Shown piece after piece: positions 33,290-43,169 of a stretch of 64,000 nt of DNA. The stretch comes from Siphonodentalium dalli (Eukaryota; Mollusca; Scaphopoda; Gadilida; Siphonodentaliidae): the NCBI GenBank assembly GCA_032622095.1, contig CP136063.1:40462106-40526105 (forward strand), given 5' to 3'. The notes under the pieces were generated by a model that made no database searches, was not told where the DNA came from, and was given only the letters and a program-made list of their open reading frames with translations. The first letter of the stretch is position 1, and each line of letters begins with the position of its first letter. Both the position numbers and the translations under genes were made by a program.

Positions 33290-34156
33290 TCAAAAATGGA
33301 TTCTCTTATGTACAGTCAGATCACCTGTCCGGGTGAATGTTTTCTGACATATATCGCACTGATACGGACGCTCTCCAGAATGGACTCTCTTATGTATCAT
33401 TAGATCAATCATCCGGGTAAATGATTTCTCACACATATCGCATTGATGCGGACGATCTCCAGAATGGATTACCTTATGGTTCAGTAGGCTACTCGTCTGG
33501 GAGAATGATTTTTCACATATATCGCACTGATACGGACGATCCCCAGAATGGACTCTCTTATGTCTCATTAGGCTACCCTTCTCAGTGAATGATTTCTCAC
33601 ATATATCACACTGATGTGGACGCTCTCCAGAATGGACTCTCTTATGTTTCGTTAGGTTACTCGTCTGTGTGAATGATTTCTCACATATATCACACTGATG
33701 TGGACGCTCTCCAGAATGGACTCTCTTATGTTTCGTTAGGTTACTCGTCTGTGTGAATGATTTCTCACATATATCACACTGATGTGGACGCTCTCCAGAA
33801 TGGACTCTCTTATGTTTCGTTAGGTTACTCGTCTGTGTGAATGATTTCTCACATATATCACACTGATACGGACGCTCTCCAGAATGGACTCTCTTATGTT
33901 GCATTAGGTGACTCGTCTGTATGAATGATTTCTCACATATATCGCAATAATACGGACGCTCTCCAGAATGGACTCTCTTATGTTTTATTAGGTGACTCTT
34001 CTGGGTGAATGATTTTTCACATATATCGCACTGATACCGATCTTCAAAGTGGATTCTCTTATGCGCAGTTAGATCACACGTCCGGGTGAATGATTTATGA
34101 CATATATCGCATATATGACATATATGTGCTGGCATGTCACTGTCAGTTGAGTGCAT
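33290..34156 (-). CDS. C2H2 zinc-finger protein, ten fingers
   Basis: A 288-residue single-exon frame starts at ATG 34156 and ends at TGA 33290. A short leader MHSTDSDMPAHI precedes ten tandem C2H2 fingers of 28 residues, each C-x2-C...H-x3-H with the linker HSGERPY/H, the classical DNA-binding arrangement. Fingers 4, 5 and 6 are identical in protein ([20 protein letters not shown]) and nearly so in DNA, showing recent unit duplication. Helix residues are QTSNLTK (fingers 4-6), QKSHLIK (2), QTSHLMQ (3), and R..DL types in 1, 9 and 10. No KRAB, BTB or SCAN domain is present. Finger 10 lacks the following linker. The product is probably a nuclear DNA-binding protein; its target and role are unknown. 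An in-frame TAA at 34171 supports this start. Confidence 0.85.
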   Translation of the reverse strand: MHSTDSDMPAHICHICDICHKSFTRTCDLTAHKRIHFEDRYQCDICEKSFTQKSHLIKHKRVHSGERPYYCDICEKSFIQTSHLMQHKRVHSGERPYQCDICEKSFTQTSNLTKHKRVHSGERPHQCDICEKSFTQTSNLTKHKRVHSGERPHQCDICEKSFTQTSNLTKHKRVHSGERPHQCDICEKSFTEKGSLMRHKRVHSGDRPYQCDICEKSFSQTSSLLNHKVIHSGDRPHQCDMCEKSFTRMIDLMIHKRVHSGERPYQCDICQKTFTRTGDLTVHKRIHF

Positions 34157-34262
34157 TTCAAAATCTAGTTATATAGAATGGATGCGTCTATTGGGCGATA
34201 ATATGGTGGGAGACAAATCGGTTTGATTATTCCACACGTACTCAGCGAATTTCATACTGATC
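34157..34262 (-). promoter_or_regulatory. Splice acceptor and leader of the zinc-finger exon
   Basis: Reading the minus strand, TATTTCTTACTTTCAG ends at 34262, a strong acceptor, so the zinc-finger exon probably begins at 34261. Between there and the start codon lies a 28-codon upstream frame (ATG at 34255, stop at 34171) in the same frame as the fingers. Such an upstream frame could reduce translation of the main one. Confidence 0.5.
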
Positions 34263-34304
34263 TGAAAGTAAGAAATACGTGTTCGATGCAGCTGTTCGGT
34301 GTGT

Positions 34305-34775
34305 ATTTATATTACTGGTACCATGGGACTGAATTCTCACAGTATATTTCGTTTATATTACTGGTACCATAGGACTGAATTCTTACATTATATTTCGTTT
34401 GTTTAACTGGTACCATAGGACGGAATTCCTACATTATATTTCGTTTATATTACTGGTACCTTAGGACCGAATTCTTACATTATATTTCGTTTATATAACT
34501 GGTACCTTATTACTGATTTTTTTAAGTATATTCCATTTATATTACTGGTACCATAGGACTGAATTCTTACATTATATTTCGTTTATATTACTAATACCAT
34601 CGGATTGAAATTCTTACATTATAATTCATTTATATTACCGGTGCCATAAGACTGAATTTTTACATTATATTTATATTACTGGTACCATTTAGGACTGAAT
34701 ACTTGCCTCATATTTCGTTTGTTTTACTGGTACCATAGGACTGAATTATTACATTATATTTCATTTGTTTTATTG
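34305..34775. repeat. 46-bp minisatellite, about ten units
   Basis: The unit reads TTTATATTACTGGTACCATA then GGACTGAATTCTTACATTAT with a short TTTCG joint. It carries a KpnI-type GGTACC and an EcoRI-type GAATTC in most copies. It lies in the proposed intron upstream of the zinc-finger exon. Confidence 0.9.
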
Positions 34776-35239
34776 ATTTATAACAATGTTATTTATTCAG
34801 TTGTGTACTTCGTCACCGTAATCACATAAAGACACAAGTTTGCCGCAGTATTTCTGACAGACTGCGCTAATACACAGAATTATTATTTCGTGACACCTCA
34901 ATTTCACATGTTGGTAACCAATCCGGTAAACTACGTGCCAACATGCATGGACGTGAAGTGTTGTTTACTTGAAAATTCGATTATTTTAGTAAACTGTTGT
35001 AAATTCAAAAAAATGGTTTCTTTGTTTGTTGAAAATTGTTAAATCTAGGGAATAAGTATTGCATAAAACAGTGATGGAATACTCACGAGCAAATTACAGT
35101 TATTAGTGCGATTATTAATATATGACTGAACCAGCATATACTATAGTAATTGAGCTACCTGTGAGGAATAATATGACCTGGACAAACCTGTTATGTATGT
35201 CTGATGTGTGGGCTGACCTGTAACCTGGGCCTCAACCAA
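34776..35239. other. No gene seen
   Basis: This is AT-rich sequence within the proposed zinc-finger gene intron. CCTGTGAGGAATA at 35159 is inverted at about 36063-36076 and may mark the ends of a repeat that includes the next block. Confidence 0.35.
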
Positions 35240-36045
35240 TTGTGGACATCTATGTGTCACCCGGCAGCACTGGAAATGGTTTTACCTGGGATGGGCGTAA
35301 TGCCGAGCATTGGCAAAGCAAGTGGTGATGCGTAGTTGTATGGTTGGTTTCTGTCTTGATATGCACTGTACCAGGTCTGCATTTGGATTCGGATTGTCCG
35401 ATTATTACATCTTCCATGATTAGACCGACGTGGTCTGTGAATGAAGCTGTACTATCCATAATCCAGGTGATGCATCTCTGCCTGTCCTCGTGCATCTAAA
35501 CCTGGATCTGATTCTGACTAAGCTGTGATGCATATGTCTGTCCTCATGCATCTAAACTTGGCACTGATTCTGACTGAGCGGGGACGCATCTGATCTGTCC
35601 TCGTGCATCTAAACCTGGCTGATTCTGACTAAACTGTGATTCATATGTCTGCCATCGTGCAAAGCAAGTGGTGATGAGTAGTTGTATGGTTGGTTTCTGT
35701 CTTGATATGCACTGTACCAGGTCTGCATTTGGATTCGGATTGTCCGATTATTACATCTTCCATGATTAGACCGACGTGGTCTGTGAATGAAGCTGTACTA
35801 TCCATAATCCAGGTGATGCATCTCTGCCTGTCCTCGTGCATCTAAACCTGGATCTGATTCTGACTAAGCTGTGATGCATATGTCTGTCCTCATGCATCTA
35901 AACCTGGCTCTGATTCAGACTGAGCGGGATGCATATGTCTGTCCTCGAGCCTCTAAACCTGGCTCTGATTCTGACAGAGCGGGATGCATCTTTCTGTCCT
36001 CGTGCATCTAAACCATGCCCCGATTCTGACTTACCTCCTTGATGG
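35240..36045. repeat. Direct 245-bp duplication plus ~50-bp tandem units
   Basis: 35318-35560 is repeated almost exactly at 35658-35905, beginning GCAAAGCAAGTGGTGATG. Around and between them a ~50-bp unit with CTGTCCTCGTGCATCTAAAC and CTGATTCTGACT recurs at least six times. Minus-strand open frames here are the same in both copies and have no known motif. Confidence 0.8.
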
Positions 36046-36217
36046 ATAGCATGACTAGAGTACCACTATTCCTCACAGGCTAACGCAAGAACTAACCTAT
36101 ACTACAAATGTACTACAAGAGTACTAAGAATAAGAGTAAAGAATGACTTCGACTGAAGTCTGAACTGCGGAGAAATTTACCAAGTGGAAAAGTGCATGAA
36201 TTATGCGTTGAAATTAC

Positions 36218-36459
36218 CTAAAGGGAAAGTGCAATCACCAAGATTGCTAGCTGTAGATGCCATAATAGTAGCCAGACATGATATTCTTCTGTCGCCAGGA
36301 TGCGTATGGAAATACGGCTGATATACGCTTGGAATTGAGCTCGATTGTAATGAAAGTCGTTGGAATGCCTTTGCATCGTTGTTGACAAAGTGACGTAAGT
36401 TGCTATGCCGAGAGAGAAAGTTGAAAGCCAGCGACGTTGGCGGTTGGACGGTATTTATA
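36218..36459 (-). promoter_or_regulatory. TATA box and possible 5' exon of zinc-finger gene
   Basis: On the minus strand TATAAATA lies at 36459-36452 in GC-richer surroundings. About 235 bp downstream a consensus-like donor CCTTTAG/GTAATT falls at 36218/36217. A transcript starting near 36425 and splicing from 36218 to the acceptor at 34262 would give a short non-coding or leader exon joined to the zinc-finger exon. The frame from this exon does not stay open into the fingers, so translation would start in exon 2. This is a model built on sites alone. Confidence 0.35.
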
Positions 36460-36639
36460 CCCAGCCAACCGGAAACAAGGCCGTTAAAAATAGTATAGCA
36501 ACGTACATCACGCGGCACGTACACACTAAATCTCGAGTAGCTAAATTTGGGTGGTTAGAATATTCCAACGACTTTTATAGCATTATAAGCTACTTAAATA
36601 TGCTATTTTTGCTACTTGACAAGTAGTTACAAGACGGAT

Positions 36640-36790
36640 CGGGGATAGTTAAGCGATGTCTATTCGTGATTGGTTCTATAACTGCACGTGACAACCTATT
36701 CAAATGGCGGCTTCCCAGTCGAGTCGAGAAAAGGCACAATTACTGTTTCTGTCAATCCAGCTAGACTAAAATTTGAAAGGCGTAAAATGT
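36640..36790 (+). promoter_or_regulatory. Possible divergent promoter, CCAAT and YY1-like motifs
   Basis: GATTGGTTC (an inverted CCAAT box, 36668), CACGTGAC (36685) and CAAATGGCGGC (36701, like the YY1 site often found at start sites) cluster in ~45 bp on the plus strand. The ATG in the last motif opens a 20-codon frame, MAASQSSREKAQLL..., with no donor in it. It could be the start of a plus-strand transcript divergent from the zinc-finger gene, but no downstream exon was found. Confidence 0.25.
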
Positions 36791-37077
36791 ATAACTTCTG
36801 TGTGACAAGTCATGGTTATTTATAATCTTAGGTACATGCAGGACATCCGGTAACGAATTTAACCATTATTGATACGACATTTAGACGTCACCAAATTTCC
36901 AATTCATTCATTCGCAATTTATTTTTGAAATTTGAATCTGTGACAAGGAGAGGTAATATTTGCGCTCATGTCGCTTTTGTTTCTATATTGACGTATATCT
37001 ATATGTTCTGTGTTCACATTGTAGCCTACTGGTAACTGTAATCATATAAACATAATTCCACTAGTTCATTAAGTAGT

Positions 37078-39152
37078 CAGGTCTGGCAAATGTGAGAATA
37101 CAGCTACAATAGCTGTATTCAGCTAACCTAGCTGTATTCAGCTATATATTATACTCTCAAAGCGGCTGTTTTTCGATAATAAACTAGAAGCGCTAATTTG
37201 CGCATCAAAATTAGGCTACCCTATTCTCCGGTCACCCTCAACCAAATCAAAATCGTCGCTTGTGTTCTGACAAAGTGTTGCCTTTTGTCGGCACGACGAT
37301 GGTGATTATGTGTGAAAACTTACTATGGCGTCGATGTCGGTCATAACGGTTAATAACTCTCTTAAAAGTATGCAATGCGGAATACCTTGAAAAATACAAT
37401 ATTTATCACCGAAGATGGAACATCTTAATCATTCCCGGAAGTATCAATATGTCGATGCTGGTAAAACTCAGTTTGGTTGGTGCGTTAAAACAGGTAAAAA
37501 GGGGAACATCTCTAGCCAGAGTTTAACCGAGCGAGTTCCACTCACTGCTTGAGCTGATTCTCTCCAAAAATACGGAAACACATACATGTATGTCGAATCG
37601 CATAAATACAAATACCAATGTTATGTTTAGTAAGTTTTCACACATTATATATTTTCCCGCCAAAACAGATTGAATAGTTCTGACTCGCTAACGACCAGGA
37701 CTTCATGTTTGAAATACTTCAGAAATTATATAAGTCGCATTTTCATTTCAGTTGTCCCTATGTTGTGCCATACATTTGCAATATGCCGCACAATATCTGT
37801 ATATATACCATTATGAATAGTTACCAGTATCGCTCACAAACCGCTAGTGGTATGTAATTCTAAATGCTCGATATAGGTACACCATTCTAACGCCCCCTAC
37901 CGGTTTAGTATCGGGAAGAAGTAAACGAGTGTTTGGGATGAATTTGATCTTTATTTTATAAGTTAGTTAATGAATGCATTTGCAGAAAATAGTCCCCAGA
38001 ATATTTACTGACATCGACCACCGTAGTAAGTTTTCACACAAAATCAGAATTGCCGTGTCGACAAAAGGCAACACTTCGTCAGAACACAAGCGACGATTTT
38101 GATAGTGTTGAAACGATTAGTGAATTTCAGAGTCGACTAGTCGAGACCCAAAAGTCGCGTTGCGTCGACTAGTCGGTACCCGATATCAAAACTTTCAAAC
38201 ATAACATGGTACAGAAAATTCATCATACATGGCGTACACTGATGACTGATGCAATGACGGTCTATTGCGTAGCGCATTTCCCTGCATAAACACCAATTTA
38301 TTTGGTAAATAATACTGTAAACATCTTGATATTTATCCAGCACACTGAATGTAATTATATACCGGTAATTAGACATGTGGTGGATAATGATTAGAAACTC
38401 GATCATTTATACAGGTTTTAAATTTAATATCTGCGTTCGAGATTTCGTTTAGTCACGTGATCACCAATAAACTGGTGCCGAGCGGTGTCACTATAAAATG
38501 TTAATGTTCCGACTAAATACGCCCTATAGAATAGGCTATGTTGAAGAATACGATAGCCAGTTTTAATGTCAGTATCATTTATACACGGTAGCAACAATGA
38601 CGTCACCTAAAGCGACCTTCAATTGATCAATTGAAATATCCACAGTGTCTAGATCAAAGCGGTCTCGGACAAACGATAAAGCCGCGTCAATCATTGCCAT
38701 CATGTCGCAGTGATGTCTTTGACCTCAAACGACGAGTGAGACATTGTGTTGTCAATTTCATTCTTTCAAGTAATAGTCGGGTCACAGTGTGTGTCTATAC
38801 TAGTAACACTGTCAATTCCGGGTGCCACCAAACGTTATACTTACCGTAACTTACGCGCAGTTAACACCGTTTATGTCGGAATCGATCTTGAAAACGTTAT
38901 ACATGGAACTAATACACTATGTTCCGACTAGTCGACGGCAAATTCAGAGTCGAAGTTCTGACATTTCAGCGTCGTCTACGACTAGTCGATTAATCGTTTC
39001 AACCCTAGATTTTGATTTGGTTGAGGGTGACCGGAGAATATGGTAGCTTAATTTTGATGCACAGCCGCTTTGAGAGTATAATTTATAGCTGAATACATCT
39101 AGGTTAGCTGAATACAGCTATTGTAGCTGTATTCTCACATTTGCCAGACCTG
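37078..39152. mobile_element. Foldback element with ~240-bp arms, cut by hAT
   Basis: The ends CAGGTCTGGCAAATGTGAG are perfect inverses flanked by GTAGT (37073-37077, 39153-39157). The left arm (37078 to about 37323) matches the right arm, which is itself split: 39017-39152 and 38026-38103, with a hAT copy between. Landmarks are AATACAGCTACAATAGCTG, GCGGCTGT, TCACCCTCAACCAAATC and GTGTGAAAACTTAC. Without the hAT copy it is about 1.16 kb and non-coding. Confidence 0.75.
38104..39008. mobile_element. hAT-like element inside the foldback arm
   Basis: It is flanked by a perfect 8-bp duplication ATTTTGAT (38096-38103, 39009-39016). The ends read AGTGTTGAAACGATTA and, from the right, CTAGGGTTGAAACGATTA. 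Both subterminal regions contain CGACTAGTCG palindromes. The ends resemble those of the hAT copy at 9927-12666. At ~905 bp without a transposase it is non-autonomous. Confidence 0.85.
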
Positions 39153-39279
39153 GTAGTTGTATAAAAAATCCGCGACAATAGGTGAAATCAGCTATAGGGC
39201 CTACTGATTCCAGTCTGTATAATATTTATGTCCCAATGTTTCCCAAAATCATGCCAAATGGCCTCACCAGGCCAGATAG

Positions 39280-39918
39280 CATCCCTATGTTGATCCAATG
39301 TAAAGACTAAAGTAAACGGTTGTCTCAAATTTTGTTTCAACGTTGAATTTGAAATAATGTTGGCGATTGGTCCAGTTTGCTCGTTGAAGTGAACATAGAA
39401 ATATTAGAATATACATTTGAGACAACATTGAAAAACTAACTTTGAACATTGGAATAATATTGGGAAGCTAACGTTGAATTTTTTGACATTCGCTAAACGT
39501 TAAAATAATATTGGAATAAAAAAAGTATTTTTTTTGTTATGTTTGCTCGATATGATCAACAACATTGAATTGAAAATGGGATAATTTTGGAAAACTAATG
39601 TTGAATATTGGGACGATCACTCGATTTTGAAATAGCATTGGAATCCTAATGTTGATTTTGTTTTATGGTCGCTCAGCGTTGAAATAACGCTGGAAGCCTA
39701 ATGTTTAATTTCTGGACATTAATTTAGCGTTGAATCGACATTGGGATTACGTTTGAAAGCTAATGTTCACTTTTGTCAAGTTTTGTGATGTTCGATCAAC
39801 ATTGAAATAATGTTAGAAATCTAACAGTTTAAATTTGGACAATCGTTCAACAATGAATCAATGTTGAAATAAAGTTGGAAACCTAATGTTGAATATCGAG
39901 ATGTTATCTAATGTTGAA
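39280..39918. repeat. Degenerate ~60-bp repeats, AATGTTGAA type
   Basis: The phrases AATGTTGAAT, GTTGAAATAA and GGAAACCTAATG recur through this stretch at about 55-65 bp with heavy divergence. It is an old minisatellite without coding capacity. Similar short pieces continue after 40463. Confidence 0.6.
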
Positions 39919-39922
39919 TTAA

Positions 39923-40463
39923 AGGTACTCAATCCGATTCGACGGTCCCCATATCATCAGATTCCAACAACAACACCATTTTTTTAAATGCCATTTCAGT
40001 TATCAGAAAAGATTAATTGCCCAAAACAATGCTTTAGAACCACAGTCAACTATAAAATTGCCCAAAACCTGTTATTTATCAAAGTTTTTTTCAACAAAAT
40101 TTTATTGGTTGTCAAATATCTGACACAAAAAGCCACTCGATTCAGCCCTCTAAATTCAGATTGTTTGGCTTCGGCAATCCGCTACGGCAACAGTATGCCG
40201 TGCCCCAGTTTGCTTCAGCAAATTGCTTCGGCAATGCTGATTGCCGTAGCCAATTATGAAGGCTGCTCGATTTGAGAGTTATAAGTTCTTCTCGCTGACA
40301 GTTTACTGGGCCACTTATAATTAAAATACTAGATTTAAAATATCGATATCTGATTACTCCTACTGTACCTTGATGGGTGGGTTCCTCGACTCAAGTTAAA
40401 TATTTTGTACCCCCGAAGCCAATGATATTGTAATTCGTGAGCGTTAATTCGGATTGATTACCT
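39923..40463. mobile_element. TTAA MITE with TACTCAATCCG ends, copy 3
   Basis: The ends AGGTACTCAATCCGA and TCGGATTGATTACCT are flanked by TTAA (39919-39922, 40464-40467). The interior has diverged from the other two copies and contains a younger 123-bp insertion at 40143-40265. Confidence 0.75.
40143..40265. mobile_element. 123-bp MITE, CAGCCCTC...GGCTG, copy 1
   Basis: It is flanked by the 7-bp duplication CTCGATT (40136-40142, 40266-40272). Inside, TTCGGCAATCCGCTACGGCA is partly repeated and inverted as TGATTGCCGTAGCCAA. The copy at 43041-43163 has exactly the same length, which supports precise ends. Confidence 0.75.
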
Positions 40464-40554
40464 TTAATGTGGGAAACCTAACACTGAATATTGATACATG
40501 CTGTACGTTGAATCTAAGTTGAAATATCAATTATCAAGCCCTGACCGAGACGTT

Positions 40555-40860
40555 GCATGCAATTTTTTTATATGCACGATTTACTTTGCATTATACACAA
40601 AACTATAGTCCATTGTAATTGTTATAAACCACTATCTGGTAGTTTGATGAAACTTTTAATTTCCGATTCGATTCCTTTATTTAGGAACCACCGGCGGTCC
40701 ATCATACATTCCTACTTTTATATTGTTTGTATATATTTGGCTATTCATAACACTGAAATTAATCGCTATGTTCATTCTAATGAACTCACAAATATTATAA
40801 CCATAACATTGCTGAGAACTGTGATGCTAATGGTATTCAATACATTGTGCTCATTATACC
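40555..40860. repeat. Fragment of the hAT interior
   Basis: The segment around GGTCCATCATACATTCCTA, GGCTATTCATAACACTGAAA and TTCTAATGAACTCACAA closely matches 12330-12500 of the first hAT-like element. The part before GGAACCACCGGCGGTCC shows interior sequence that in the first copy is replaced by the long nested repeat. No hAT ends were found. Confidence 0.6.
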
Positions 40861-40869
40861 CCCTGCAAC

Positions 40870-41260
40870 AATGAAATCAGCTCGTCCATCATTCGTGTGT
40901 GGACACAAATTTGTCCGGAGTTTTTTTCAGACAGTCGTTTTTTTGATCAATTTCCGTGAAACTTGGCAGAGACATCAACCACCATGGGAACCTGAGCACC
41001 TGCGATTATGGCGTCTGTCAGACTTTTTTGGTGGAGTTATCTCCCTTTTTCGACTTTAAACATATGGGGTACCCGTTTGTGAGTCGTGTGGTCAAAAATT
41101 GCACAACATTCTCAATCTGTCAATTAAGCCATGTTCCGAATTCTGTTGCATGAGATTATCTAAATTGTACCCTCAGACTATCACCCCATGCCATCACTAT
41201 TATAAGGCACCATCACTATAATTTTTTTTTTGGTAAAATACCACCTATCTATGATTTCAG
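40870..41260. repeat. Dispersed repeat with GTGTGGACACAAATTTGTCC
   Basis: The sequence from CTCGTCCATCATTCGTG through TTTCCGTGAAACTTGGCAGA to GGAGTTATCTCCC has the form of the GTCCGTC-type repeats elsewhere in the window. The remaining 200 bp show nothing recognisable. Confidence 0.4.
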
Positions 41261-41283
41261 TTGTTTTTTATTTCTCTGTTGGC

Positions 41284-41640
41284 CAGAGGCGGACTGGCCG
41301 ATCGGGAGGCCGGAAAAATTCTGATTCCACGTGATTTTCTATCAAGCGAGAATCCGAGGGTTTTTTTTACGGTTTGGGGGGGGGGGTATATCATATGTGG
41401 TTGGGCCGCCCAACCACAACTTGGGCCGCAAATGAAACCGACGTGGGCCGCCACATGTGTTGTTTAACCAGCCGTGTATCCAATAAGATGGTACTCTTCT
41501 CACATAAATTCATGAGGGCAGAGGCGGACTGCATGGCCGATCGGGAGACCGGGAAAATTCCGGACGTGGGCCGCCACATGTGTTGTTTAACCAGCCGAAT
41601 TGGCTAATCGTAATTTTGACATTAAATGAACTTGTCGGCA
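41284..41640. mobile_element. Two tandem hAT-type end fragments
   Basis: CAGAGGCGGACTGGCCGATC (41284) and CAGAGGCGGACTGCATGGCC (41519) both lead through a GGGAGGCCGG/GGGAGACCGG block to GTGGGCCGCCACATGTGTTG. CAGRGGCGGACTGG is a terminal sequence I know from non-autonomous hAT elements of marine animals. The first has a poly-G tract (41377). The two may be nested or duplicated solo copies; target duplications were not resolved. Confidence 0.5.
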
Positions 41641-41819
41641 TCATATAACACCACGTAAAGACCCCATTAATCTCGAGATTTTAACAGTAACTCCCAGCTG
41701 TAAATCCCAAAAAAATTCTTACGCACCCCTTCCCCAATTGAAATTTACAAGAAAATAGGAATGCTTCAGTTGATGCCAGTCTAGTTTATCGGATTCGAGA
41801 TTTTCTTGTATAGTTTTCA

Positions 41820-42020
41820 AAATGTTCTCACCCCGGGCCGAACAACCATGAACAGCCCGGTGTGTCCTGGTCTCTTGTCCGTAGCCGTGTGCATTTGTCT
41901 GGAGTTAGACCGCTAGATGTTAGATTTTATGCAATTTTTCAGGTAAAAATATCTGAATGGTCTCATACCAGGAATATATAGAACCATGGTTTATGAATAT
42001 ATATGATATTAGACCAGAGG
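41820..42020 (-). repeat. Dispersed repeat with CGGGCCGAACAACCATG
   Basis: This is the reverse complement of sequence in the element at 27432-27650, sharing the GTCTCTTG...GTAGCCGTGTGCAT, TTAGACC and ATATAGAACCATGGTTTATG order. It shows the inner part of that element is itself a dispersed repeat. Confidence 0.6.
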
Positions 42021-42259
42021 TGCAAATGGAATTATGCAAAAACATGTATTTGGTCTGCATCTGATTCAAGGGGGGGATTTAACTCTCAACCACCCACCCT
42101 ACCTGTATGTATGCTGTTTGATACTGGTATAATAATATATAGATTCCTATTGATTTCTAAGCTGCCTGGGTGGAGGCAATGAGGCTGTAGATTTGATTTT
42201 TCAACCAGTAACAGTCCACATTTTCCTACTTCGGGTTAAACTGTTCGACCGAAATCGCC

Positions 42260-42985
42260 ACAAATGTTAACAGGTCTATTTTGCTGATATTTAGTATGAA
42301 GGGTTCTTTGGTGTCTGGTATTGAAATTTATTCAGATGTGGTCACCAGGTTAAATAGGGTTGGACCAGGGACATAACTGTATGTCTCTATAGTCATTCTT
42401 AAATTGTCTTCTCAAGAGAGGTTGGACTATTTAGCTTACATATAGTATGGATGATCCTTTAGTGACTGATATTCAGATTTGTTAACATCAGGTCAACCTG
42501 TTAAGAAATGACGGGGGCTATGGGGAGTTAACAATTTTGTGTTTAAAAAATCATTGAAATACCAAATTCATTAAAACATCTTCCTTGGAACTACCTAACT
42601 GATTAATCTGACATACATGTATGGTGTTTTGGGTCCATGGATAAATGGGCTTCAAACATGTCTAAATGGTTTTATAAAAAGGTGCTTGTGAGATTGGAAA
42701 TTTCCAAAAATTGAGAAAGTTTGAGATGTCGGTTGTGAAATTCCAACCCAAGACTTGGGAGTCTGGTGCCCGGTCGGGAGGGGACTTGTTGAGCTGGAGG
42801 AGGGGGGTGATCAGTAGTGAACAGTGGGCAATTTCATGGTGGATATTCACCTTGAAATTACCCACTGTACACTACTGAAGCCTCTCTATGCTTATGAAAA
42901 GTTCTGACTATTGTGGTCTCCAGAGTCCCAGTCTTTGCAGTCTGGTGAGCGACCCCACAGTCTTTGACTGTCTTGTTGGTTAACC
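42260..42985 (+). repeat. GTCCGTC-family long repeat, 3' fragment
   Basis: It matches the last ~720 bp of the copies at 10340-12320 and 19984-23257, from CAGGTCTATTTTGCTGATAT to GAGCGACCCCACAGTCTTTG. The 5' part is missing. Confidence 0.75.
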
Positions 42986-43040
42986 CATTGCTTGTTCACA
43001 CCGGATAAAATTGTTAACCAAATTTTTTATATGCCAGTTG

Positions 43041-43163
43041 CAGCCCTCTTAATTCAGATTGTTTGGCTTCGGCAATCTGCTACAGCAACAGTATGCCGTG
43101 GCCCAGTTTGCTTCAGCAAAATGCTTCGGCAATGCTGATTGCCGTAGCCAATTATGAAGGCTG
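43041..43163. mobile_element. 123-bp MITE, CAGCCCTC...GGCTG, copy 2
   Basis: It is flanked by CAGTTG on both sides (43035-43040, 43164-43169). It has the same length and nearly the same sequence as the copy at 40143-40265. Confidence 0.75.
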
Positions 43164-43169
43164 CAGTTG

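Noticed and set aside
35250-35841. Duplicated frames starting MHEDRQRCITW as a gene family
   Set aside because: They lie in an exact 245-bp direct duplication and end differently; no recognised domain and no sign of selection.
36201-36524. 107-codon minus-strand frame as a protein
   Set aside because: It spans the TATA box and a splice donor proposed here and has no known motif; more likely a leader exon than coding.
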